Assembly (NCBI RefSeq): GCF_000156195.1
Contig: NZ_GG688327.1
Coordinates: forward strand, 151,941 to 192,249
DNA: 40,309 nucleotides
Direction of reading: 5' to 3'
Source of the DNA: Bacteroides finegoldii DSM 17565
GTDB lineage: Bacteria > Bacteroidota > Bacteroidia > Bacteroidales > Bacteroidaceae
The translations under genes were made by a program, and so were the position numbers. Within the stretch, counting starts at the first letter, position 1. Every line of letters begins with the position of its first letter. This document shows positions 34,411 to 40,309 of this stretch, piece after piece. The notes under the pieces are model-generated. The model did no database searches. It had not been told where the DNA came from and saw only the letters and a list, made by a program, of their open reading frames with translations.

Positions 34411-35758
34411 TATTGGTTTGCGGTTTCGGTTTCTCTTTATTCGGCTCTTTGACCGGTCTTTCTGGCTTTTCCGGCCTTTCTTGAGCTTGTGGCCTTTCTT
34501 GATTCATCCCTCTTTCCGGTCGTCTGTTTTCATTATTCCGTCCCTGATTCTGTCCTCTGTTCCGATTATTATTATTTCTCGGTCGGTTCTCTCTTTCTCC
34601 TCTGTTAGCGTTTTCAGCCGATTGAGGACGGTTGTCGTTATTAGCTCCTTTTTTCTTCTTCTTATTATTCCGGTTCGCATTATTGCCACCCTCTTTATTG
34701 CGGTTACGGTCAAAGCGGGTAACGCTTTCCTGTTCCAGCAAATCAATCGGTTTCTTCAGTTCTGGCTTTCTTTCTTCTTCGAACAGACTGTCCGGTTTCA
34801 TACCTTTTCTATTCATCGAAATCACTTCAAAAGCACGCTTCCCGCTGATGGTAACTAGATTTGCCGGGAAATTCTTGTCTGTGGAATAAGAGATCTGATT
34901 GCTCAAGATATCCGCTTTGAAGAAATAGAAAGTACCATCCTTCGTTTCCAGTTCTATCTCTTTGGACGGAAGACGTTTTTGAGCTTCCACGTAGCAATCT
35001 ACTTCATAGTTCAGGCAACATTTCAGCTTGGCACATTGTCCGGCAAGCTTTTGCGGATTCAGGGAAATATCCTGATAACGTGCGGCACTTGTAGATACGG
35101 ATACAAAGCTGGTCATCCACGTCGCACAGCAAAGCTCACGTCCGCAAGGGCCGATGCCTCCGATACGTCCCGCTTCCTGACGGGCACCGATCTGTTTCAT
35201 CTCGATACGTACGCGGAATGCTTCAGCCAATACCTTGATCAATTGGCGGAAGTCCACGCGCTCATCGGCAATGTAATAGAAGATAGCCTTATTGCCGTCT
35301 CCCTGGTACTCTACATCTCCGATTTTCATGTTCAGATTGAGACTTAACGCAATCTGGCGTGCACGGATCATAGTGCCATGTTCCTTGCTTTTCGCCTCGT
35401 TGAACTTTTCCATATCCACCGGTTTGGCTTTCCGATAGATGCGTTTGATTTCCGTGTCCGCCTTGAAGTTCGCTTTCTTCATTTGCAGGGGAACCAGTCT
35501 GCCGGTCAGCGTCACCACACCTATATCATGTCCCGGAGCAGCTTCAACAGCCACCACATCGCCCTTTTCAAGTTTGATTTTGTTACTGTTGCGATAATAT
35601 CCCTTCCGGGTGTTCTTAAATTGTACCTCAACCATGTCACTCTCTTCCGCATTGCCCGGTATATCCGCCAACCAATCGTAGGTGTTCAGTTGTTTATCTT
35701 GTCGGGAGCATCCTTTGCAGCAAAGACCGCCGCTCCCATTATGAAGTTTATATTCCAT
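34388..35758 (-). CDS. PSP1/RicT-family protein with a long basic Asn/Arg-rich tail
   Basis: The 456-residue protein has an N-terminal Cys cluster (C13, C14, C17) and a PSP1 domain with family-typical cysteines in GPCGRELCCATWMTSF and LAGQCAKLKCCLNYE. Homologues include Bacillus RicT (YaaT), part of an Fe-S RicA/F/T complex affecting RNA processing. From about residue 345 on, the tail is low-complexity: Asn, Arg, Lys, Gly, then Glu/Pro/Arg repeats (NRNRGQNQGRNNENRR, RPEKPERPVKEP). Such a tail is likely disordered and may bind RNA. It starts 16 nt after holB and overlaps gldH. Confidence 0.9.
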   Translation of the reverse strand: MEYKLHNGSGGLCCKGCSRQDKQLNTYDWLADIPGNAEESDMVEVQFKNTRKGYYRNSNKIKLEKGDVVAVEAAPGHDIGVVTLTGRLVPLQMKKANFKADTEIKRIYRKAKPVDMEKFNEAKSKEHGTMIRARQIALSLNLNMKIGDVEYQGDGNKAIFYYIADERVDFRQLIKVLAEAFRVRIEMKQIGARQEAGRIGGIGPCGRELCCATWMTSFVSVSTSAARYQDISLNPQKLAGQCAKLKCCLNYEVDCYVEAQKRLPSKEIELETKDGTFYFFKADILSNQISYSTDKNFPANLVTISGKRAFEVISMNRKGMKPDSLFEEERKPELKKPIDLLEQESVTRFDRNRNKEGGNNANRNNKKKKKGANNDNRPQSAENANRGERENRPRNNNNRNRGQNQGRNNENRRPERGMNQERPQAQERPEKPERPVKEPNKEKPKPQTNNEKPVQE

Positions 35759-35774
35759 AGTGTTTATATATTAA

Positions 35775-36902
35775 TTATTGCTTCAACAGTACAATCATCT
35801 TCAGCGAGAAGTCGAAGAATACCATTTTAGCGTTTACATTCTGTTCAATATGTATTTGCGCTTCGCTTAGCTCGTCCATTATTCCCATTACATTACGTTC
35901 GTTTACAAACGGGGCGAAGCGGGTTGCAAAGTTCTGTTCACTGATCGTCATATATGTAAGATCACGTTGGTGCAGGTTAAAGATGAAGTTTTCCCGAATC
36001 ATGCGTTGGCAATATTCCAGAAAATTCTTTTGGCGTTCGCGTCCCATGCCTGCCACCTGTTCGCTCCACATTTTCATTTCCCTGATTTTCCGTTGATAGG
36101 ACAACCGCATCAGGCTGACGAATAAATCGAAGAACAGTTGATTCTCTTCGTTCAGATGAATCGTTTCGAGTGCCTTGATAAAATTTCCATTTGCCAGATG
36201 GGCGATGGAAAGGCTGTCGGCAGGTTGAATGCTGTACTTCGTTTGTAGCACCCGATCGATGCTTGCCTCGTCAATTTTCCGCACGTTCATGCGTTGCGTG
36301 CGGCTTTGGATGGTGGGCAGTATCATGTCCGGCTTTTCCGATACCAGCAGGAAAATAGTTCTTTCGGGCGGCTCTTCAAGCAGTTTCAACAGTTTGTTGG
36401 CACACACCGGATGCAATTTTTCCGGTAGCCACACGATTGTAATCTTGAATCCTCCCTCACTGGATTTCAGACTGAGTTTTTTCAGAATTTCATCACTCTC
36501 GTTAGCGAATATCTGTGCTTGCTTATTCTCCGCTCCAATATTGTTCAACCAATGATTCAAGTTGAAGTAAGGGGAGGTGAGCAGTTGTTCTCTCCATTGC
36601 GGAAGAAAATCGGCACAGACCGATACTTTGGGACTTTTCGCCTTGTTTACGATCGGAAATACAAAATGCACATCCGGATGTACCAGCTTATTAAACTTCA
36701 CGCAGGACGGACATACACCGCAGGCATCCGTTTCACTCCGGTTGGAGCAACTGATATAGCGTGCGTATGCAATGGCCAATGGTATTTTTCCCACCCCTTC
36801 CGGGCCGCAAATGAGCTGGGCGTGCGGGATGCGTCCTTCATTCACCTCCTGAATGAGCCGTTGCTTGACTTCTTCCTGTCCGATTACGTCTCTGAAAAAC
36901 AT
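35775..36902 (-). CDS. holB: DNA polymerase III subunit delta' (clamp loader)
   Basis: The 375-residue AAA+ clamp-loader subunit begins FFRDVIGQEEVKQRLIQEV and carries the four-Cys zinc module CSNRSETDACGVCPSC. The Walker A-like loop is GPEGVGKIP, with Ile where ATP-binding members have Ser or Thr, in line with delta' not hydrolysing ATP. NKLLKLLEEPPERTIFLLVSE is the typical sensor region. It lies 1 nt from metF and 16 nt from the ricT-like gene. Confidence 0.92.
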   Translation of the reverse strand: MFFRDVIGQEEVKQRLIQEVNEGRIPHAQLICGPEGVGKIPLAIAYARYISCSNRSETDACGVCPSCVKFNKLVHPDVHFVFPIVNKAKSPKVSVCADFLPQWREQLLTSPYFNLNHWLNNIGAENKQAQIFANESDEILKKLSLKSSEGGFKITIVWLPEKLHPVCANKLLKLLEEPPERTIFLLVSEKPDMILPTIQSRTQRMNVRKIDEASIDRVLQTKYSIQPADSLSIAHLANGNFIKALETIHLNEENQLFFDLFVSLMRLSYQRKIREMKMWSEQVAGMGRERQKNFLEYCQRMIRENFIFNLHQRDLTYMTISEQNFATRFAPFVNERNVMGIMDELSEAQIHIEQNVNAKMVFFDFSLKMIVLLKQ

Positions 36903-36903
36903 A

Positions 36904-37857
36904 TCAATAAATGATTTTGGCTACTTTCTTGATACTGTCCACCGCTCCAATGGAGTAGAAATGGATGCTTGGTACTCCGTGAGACATCAATTCCTTGCAT
37001 TGGGTTACACACCATTCGATACCCACTTGTTCGGCTTCCGCATCCGTTTTGCATTTCAAAGCCTCTTTCACGAGTTCTTCCGGCAAATCCACCTTGAATG
37101 TCTTGGGAATCATGCTCAGTTGGGACAGTTTCTTGAACGGCTTGATTCCCGGAATGATTGGAACATTGATACCTGCCGCTTTGGCTTGTTCTACAAACTC
37201 AAAATATTTTTTGTTATCGTAGAATAATTGTGTTACGGCATATTCTGCGCCTGCTTCCACTTTTTTCTTTAGCCAATAAAGGTCGGATTCAATATTGGGA
37301 GCTTCTTCATGTTTCTCCGGGTAGCATGCCACACCATAAGAAAAGGGGCTGTTGGTTACTTTCATTTCCGAACCGTCCACAAAGATACCCTTATTGAAAT
37401 TGTTGATTTGTTCCTGCAACTCGATTGCGTGATGATATCCGTCGCCTTCGGGGGTGAAAACAGATTCGTGTTTTGCCTTGTCGCCACGTAGCACTAACAA
37501 ATCAGTGATGTTCAAAAATTGTAGGTCGAGCAGTACATATTCCGTCTCTTCGCGTGTGAAACCACTGCATAGGATATGCGGAACGACTGTGATATTATAT
37601 TTATTTTGGATGGCGGCAGCCACAGCAACAGTGCCCGGACGTCTTCTCAAGCGGTTTCGTTGGAATAGCCCGTTGCCGAGATCTTTGTACACGTATTCGC
37701 TGCGGTGGGTCGTGATATTAATATACTTCGGATCGAATTCCCGAAGTGTATCGACTGTCTGATATAGCTTTTCTATTCCGGTTCCTTTCAGTGGCGGCAG
37801 GATTTCGAAAGAAAAAGCTGTTTTTTTGTTGTTATGTATTAAATCAATTACTTTCAT
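36904..37857 (-). CDS. metF: methylenetetrahydrofolate reductase
   Basis: The 317-residue TIM-barrel flavoprotein reduces 5,10-methylene- to 5-methyl-tetrahydrofolate for methionine synthesis. Diagnostic segments are FSFEILPPLKG with the catalytic Glu, the flavin/folate segment LVLRGD, YPEKHEEAP, FFYD-like QLFYDNKKY and VPIIPGIKP. Length is standard for the single-domain bacterial enzyme. It is the first gene of the metF-holB-ricT-gldH operon. Confidence 0.95.
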   Translation of the reverse strand: MKVIDLIHNNKKTAFSFEILPPLKGTGIEKLYQTVDTLREFDPKYINITTHRSEYVYKDLGNGLFQRNRLRRRPGTVAVAAAIQNKYNITVVPHILCSGFTREETEYVLLDLQFLNITDLLVLRGDKAKHESVFTPEGDGYHHAIELQEQINNFNKGIFVDGSEMKVTNSPFSYGVACYPEKHEEAPNIESDLYWLKKKVEAGAEYAVTQLFYDNKKYFEFVEQAKAAGINVPIIPGIKPFKKLSQLSMIPKTFKVDLPEELVKEALKCKTDAEAEQVGIEWCVTQCKELMSHGVPSIHFYSIGAVDSIKKVAKIIY

Positions 37858-37907
37858 TCTTTTCCCTAATGTTCGTTATCTACTTGGATTAAACGTGCAT
37901 ATTGGGA

Positions 37908-37915
37908 CAAAAATA
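37908..37915 (-). promoter_or_regulatory. -7 box of the metF-holB-ricT-gldH operon
   Basis: TATTTTTG on the minus strand (37915-37908), about 50 nt upstream of the metF ATG, fits the TAnnTTTG consensus. The -33 element is unclear. Confidence 0.45.
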
Positions 37916-37985
37916 CGAAAAAAGAAAGATTTCTTCTTGATTTACGCTAAAATAGTTTTGTTTTTATCGTACTAATATCCATAAA

Positions 37986-38017
37986 AGAGGGATTACCCCG
38001 TGTAGGATACGCCCTCT
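37986..38017 (-). terminator. terminator of the DPS-like ferritin gene
   Basis: AGAGGG/CCCTCT (37986-37991, 38012-38017) with an inner CGTGT/ATACG stem folds into one hairpin. On the minus strand it is followed by TTTTAT, 28 nt after the ferritin-like stop. Confidence 0.65.
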
Positions 38018-38044
38018 CTTATCTAATCATTATTATTTTAGAAT

Positions 38045-38557
38045 TTACTTATCAAGAAATGATTTCTTCATTCTGGTGATGTCAGTCAGATAATCTTGTA
38101 AATCTTGTTCATGTTCCTCCTCTTCGGCAAGAATATGTTTTGCGATGTCGCAGGTAGTGAAATCTTTTCCATTGGTAAAGTCGGCAATCTCCTGATAACG
38201 AAGGATTGCACAGCGTTCGGAAGCAACGTTGTCTTTTAGTAAACTAATGGAATCAAACTCTTGTGGAGCATCATATTTGCATCTCGCCAGTTCAAACCAT
38301 TTCTTAGGATCGAGCACCGGGACACCTTCTAGTTCGATGATGCGGTTGGCAAGCAATTGTGCGTGTTTACGCTCTTCTTCAGCATGTTCTTCAAACTCGC
38401 TCTGCACATCGGCACGCATAGCTCCTTCTACTACTAATGCACCTACCCAATACTGGTAGTATGCCAACCATTCTTCAGCCAATGCTGCGTTCAACTGTGA
38501 AATCAAACTTTCCACATCTAATTTCCCTTGTAGGATTTTTACACTTTCTCTAGCCAT
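38045..38557 (-). CDS. DPS-like (DPSL / thioferritin-type) ferritin-like protein
   Basis: The 170-residue four-helix protein carries ferritin-type metal ligands in EEWLAYYQYW, EEHAEEERKHA, ASERCAILRY and EEEEHEQDL. Two cysteines, in ARCKYD and SERCAIL, are placed as in the DPS-like class known from B. fragilis and archaea, where a Cys pair sits by the di-iron centre. The expected role is iron storage and peroxide detoxification in a 12-subunit shell. The gene appears monocistronic with its own terminator. No clear TAnnTTTG promoter is seen; a broken dyad (GACT-N7-AGTC near 38589) and a large inverted repeat (38668-38730) lie upstream. Confidence 0.88.
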   Translation of the reverse strand: MARESVKILQGKLDVESLISQLNAALAEEWLAYYQYWVGALVVEGAMRADVQSEFEEHAEEERKHAQLLANRIIELEGVPVLDPKKWFELARCKYDAPQEFDSISLLKDNVASERCAILRYQEIADFTNGKDFTTCDIAKHILAEEEEHEQDLQDYLTDITRMKKSFLDK

Positions 38558-38667
38558 AATTTAATGTTTAGGTTAATATATTTAAGTTGACTATGTAACA
38601 GTCTGAACTTATTTTTGTTTTAGAGGTCTGCCGGTTTTAACAGAAAGAGTGTTTTTGTGGGAATTCT

Positions 38668-38730
38668 AATGCTCTACGCTAAACTAAATTTTTACTCAAT
38701 GCATAAAATTCTCGTTTAGCGTAGAGCATT
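38668..38730. repeat. 17-bp perfect inverted repeat with 29-nt AT-rich loop
   Basis: AATGCTCTACGCTAAAC (38668-38684) is the exact reverse complement of 38714-38730. It lies 111-173 nt upstream of the DPS-like start. There is no U-run on either side as in a standard terminator. Confidence 0.85.
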
Positions 38731-38832
38731 TATAACCGGCAATTGGTTCTCGCCAGTTATTTTTCAGAATATCCCTCGATAGATGTCCTTGTATTCTCCT
38801 CCCTATGAGTTTGAATAGACAAATCATCTGCC

Positions 38833-38891
38833 ATCCTACACCAGTTTCACTTTATGTTGTTGAATATTAGTATATTAATAGGGTGTAGGAT
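38833..38891. repeat. 10-bp inverted repeat ATCCTACACC/GGTGTAGGAT
   Basis: Perfect arms at 38833-38842 and 38882-38891 enclose a 39-nt AT-rich stretch. A degenerate third copy (GGTGTGGGAT) follows at 38895-38904. Confidence 0.7.
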
Positions 38892-39018
38892 AGTGGTGTG
38901 GGATGGTTGCAGATGCGGTGTATCTTACCCCTTTCCCTCGCTCATCCTTACACTTTCCCTTACTTATCCTTACGCCCTGTCTTTGCCATCCTGCTTTTCA
39001 TCAATTGTTTCCTGCGTA

Positions 39019-39171
39019 TGAAACTTTAGTTTCCCCCTCTTGAAACTCCAGTTTCCTCTGCCTGAACCTTTAGTTTCCCCTGCTTGAACCTTTAGTTTCA
39101 TTTGCTTGAACTTCTGGTATCCTGTGGTGAAACAACATTTTCTGTAACTTGAAACAGTCTGTTCTTGTACT
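39019..39171. repeat. seven tandem 22-bp units with internal dyads
   Basis: Units starting TGAAAC or TGAAC begin at 39019, 39041, 39063, 39085, 39107, 39128 and 39150 (one is 21 bp). The first four each contain a dyad of the form GAAACT-N2-AGTTTC (TT or CC in the middle; units 3-4 have GAACCT). Later units are more diverged. The period is not a multiple of 3, so this is not a coding repeat. Confidence 0.75.
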
Positions 39172-39223
39172 CTCTTTCGGCTCTTGATACTTGCTTTTCA
39201 GTCATAACTGCCTGTCTTCTCAG

Positions 39224-39353
39224 GCATTAATAGGCTATGTATTGAGTATTAAACCCTGTACATAGGTTGTTAATATCCTATATGTGAGTTATTAATATCC
39301 TATATATTGGTTCTTTATATCCTGTATTTATGCAGTTAATATGCTGAATATCT
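39224..39353. repeat. six AT-rich tandem units of about 22 bp
   Basis: Units begin at 39224, 39246 (20 bp), 39266, 39288, 39310 and 39332. The two best share GTT-TTAATATCCTATAT; the others are diverged versions (TTTATATCCTGTAT, TTAATATGCTGAAT). Confidence 0.65.
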
Positions 39354-39385
39354 ATAGTTTATGGTTTTTATCCATCATCTGCCTT

Positions 39386-39500
39386 CCGGTGATAGGCCGG
39401 TGATAGGTGACAGATGCGGTGATAGGTTTCGGACAACCTGTCACCATGCCTCAAATTCCGATGAACAGGGACGTTCATGATTGCCGGTGATAGGTGATAG
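39386..39500. repeat. repeated CCGGTGATAGG motifs and a GGTGATAGGT/ACCTGTCACC hairpin
   Basis: CCGGTGATAGG or a one-base variant occurs at 39386, 39397, 39416 and 39484. The third copy pairs with ACCTGTCACC (39436-39445) to give a 10-bp stem with one G-U. Confidence 0.65.
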
Positions 39501-39726
39501 AGGGAAGTGCGAAAAACTTCTGTGTATATCCGCCCTGCCCGCTTCCTTCTTTTTCTCCCTCTCGCGCACACATACGCACGCATGCATTAATATAATAATG
39601 TATCCTTTCCCTTGATTCCTTTGTCCTTTTCTTCCGTTGTTGAAAAAACATGTTCTACAACATCGTTATGATTCAGCTAGTTAGCGTTTTTCTTTCAAAA
39701 TACTTCAAAAAAAATAGTTGAATATA

Positions 39727-39758
39727 TTTGGATGTTATGTATAAAGTGTCTACTTTTG
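39727..39758 (+). promoter_or_regulatory. rRNA promoter P1
   Basis: TTTG (39727-39730), 20 nt, then TACTTTTG (39751-39758), followed by CACCCGCTTT. This matches the Bacteroides consensus. An A/T-rich stretch precedes it, as for strong rRNA promoters. Confidence 0.85.
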
Positions 39759-39852
39759 CACCCGCTTTCCAAGAGAGGACAGCCTTGCAGAATTGACCTA
39801 ATGACAAAGCGTAGGACCGCTTTACTTTAAGAACAAAAAAGATCCGGAAAAG

Positions 39853-39885
39853 TTTGGATTATAATAAATAAAGTTCTTATATTTG
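39853..39885 (+). promoter_or_regulatory. rRNA promoter P2
   Basis: TTTG (39853-39856), 21 nt, then TATATTTG (39878-39885), followed by CAGTCCG. The upstream sequence CCGGAAAAGTTTGG is nearly the same as in P3. Confidence 0.82.
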
Positions 39886-40004
39886 CAGTCCGATTCGCAA
39901 AGAGACGCGGTTTTCCGTTTATCGTTTTCGTCCCTTCTTTCCCTTTCGCTAAGAGAGCCTGAGAAACGAACCGAAAAAGAAAAACGAAAAAAACTTCCGA
40001 AAAG

Positions 40005-40036
40005 TTTGGCAGTTAAAATAAAACCCCTTACCTTTG
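40005..40036 (+). promoter_or_regulatory. rRNA promoter P3
   Basis: TTTG (40005-40008), 20 nt, then TACCTTTG (40029-40036), followed by CACCCGCTTT as in P1. It lies about 185 nt before the 16S mature 5' end. Confidence 0.85.
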
Positions 40037-40062
40037 CACCCGCTTTTGAAAATGAAGCGCAA

Positions 40063-40072
40063 GTTCTTTGAA
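40063..40072 (+). promoter_or_regulatory. boxA-like antitermination element in the rRNA leader
   Basis: GTTCTTTGAA in the leader resembles the boxA core of rRNA operons (GCTCTTTAA). It is identified by similarity and position only. Confidence 0.4.
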
Positions 40073-40221
40073 ATATTGATAAACAATACAAGTAGTACAA
40101 GATTAAAATAGAACCGTCAATGCTTATATAATAAATATAGGTATATAAGATAGAGTCAATAAATTGTACGGCATCCTGAACAGAGCAAGAAAATCATCTT
40201 AACAGATGAAAAGATACTTTT

Positions 40222-40309
40222 ACAATGAAGAGTTTGATCCTGGCTCAGGATGAACGCTAGCTACAGGCTTAACACATGCAAGTCGAGGGGCGGCATTTTA
40301 GTTTGCTTG
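40222..40309 (+). rRNA. 16S ribosomal RNA, 5' end (partial)
   Basis: The conserved 16S start AGAGTTTGATCCTGGCTCAG begins at 40230, preceded by AATGA at the expected mature 5' end. GATGAACGCTAGCTAC and ACACATGCAAGTCGAGGGG follow, typical of Bacteroides. The gene runs off the window within the V1 region. Confidence 0.97.

Larger units (their letters stand above)
38558..39726. other. gene-poor 1.2-kb region of short repeats between the ferritin-like gene and the rRNA operon
   Basis: No ORF here has a plausible start, composition or domain; the longest (71 codons, minus strand, 39368-39583) crosses repeats. The region contains inverted repeats (38668-38730, 38833-38891), two arrays with a 22-bp period (39019-39171, 39224-39353), a GGTGATAGG family (39386-39500) and small hairpins such as ATGAAC/GTTCAT at 39461-39478. 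Confidence 0.7.

Noticed and set aside
39019..39353. CRISPR array
   Set aside because: The units are contiguous with no spacers, the repeats are degenerate, and no cas gene is present.
39368..39583. 71-codon minus-strand ORF
   Set aside because: It overlaps the GGTGATAGG repeats and hairpins, has an Arg-rich composition typical of a chance frame, and lacks a recognisable start region.
39822..40100. 92-codon minus-strand and 62-codon plus-strand ORFs in the rRNA leader
   Set aside because: They lie across rRNA promoters P2 and P3 and the leader; chance frames in regulatory DNA.

Overview
The window is a chromosomal segment of a Bacteroides species, most likely from the B. thetaiotaomicron / B. 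ovatus group. The evidence is the 16S rRNA start at the right edge, Bacteroides-type promoters (a TTTG-like -33 box and a TAnnTTTG -7 box) in front of several genes, and a gene set typical of Bacteroidota: GldH, TamL, an S-type sulfatase and a DPS-like ferritin. Most of it is core genome. Mobile DNA is limited to two transposase fragments at the left edge and one decayed accessory gene near 33.5-33.9 kb.

Left part (1-8.1 kb): two head-to-tail 3' ends of the same insertion sequence; strong hairpins; an initiator tRNA-fMet gene on the minus strand; a plus-strand group of TetR regulator, FabG-type reductase and RluA-type pseudouridine synthase; then minus-strand genes for a secreted endonuclease/exonuclease/phosphatase-family lipoprotein, a small exported 88-residue protein, a serine-type sulfatase, and an NtrC-type sigma-54 response regulator. 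Between the sulfatase and the regulator lie three near-perfect dyads with exact 22-bp centre spacing. No known feature explains them.

Middle (8.1-26.0 kb), all plus strand: cyclophilin lipoprotein, M16 peptidase, MATE transporter, hybrid histidine kinase with receiver and HPt domains, TamB and TamL (envelope biogenesis), a sugar-type nucleotidyltransferase, an ABC-F ATPase and an M13 metallopeptidase lipoprotein. The kinase has no adjacent response regulator and the NtrC-type regulator has no adjacent kinase. They may form one phosphorelay, which is an inference.

26.1-33.4 kb: purH followed by the complete rod-shape operon mreB-mreC-mreD-mrdA-rodA, tightly packed. 33.5-37.9 kb, minus strand: metF-holB-ricT-like-gldH operon, with a frameshifted, 5'-truncated remnant of an AlbA_2/HATPase_c_4-type gene fused directly to the end of gldH.

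Right part (38.0-40.3 kb): a DPS-like ferritin gene, then about 1.2 kb without a credible gene that is full of short degenerate repeats, including two arrays with a 22-bp period and many dyads. Three tandem rRNA promoters, a leader and the first ~88 nt of 16S rRNA follow. The rRNA P1 and P3 promoters share an extended TTTGCACCCG core with the tRNA-fMet promoter at the other end of the window.
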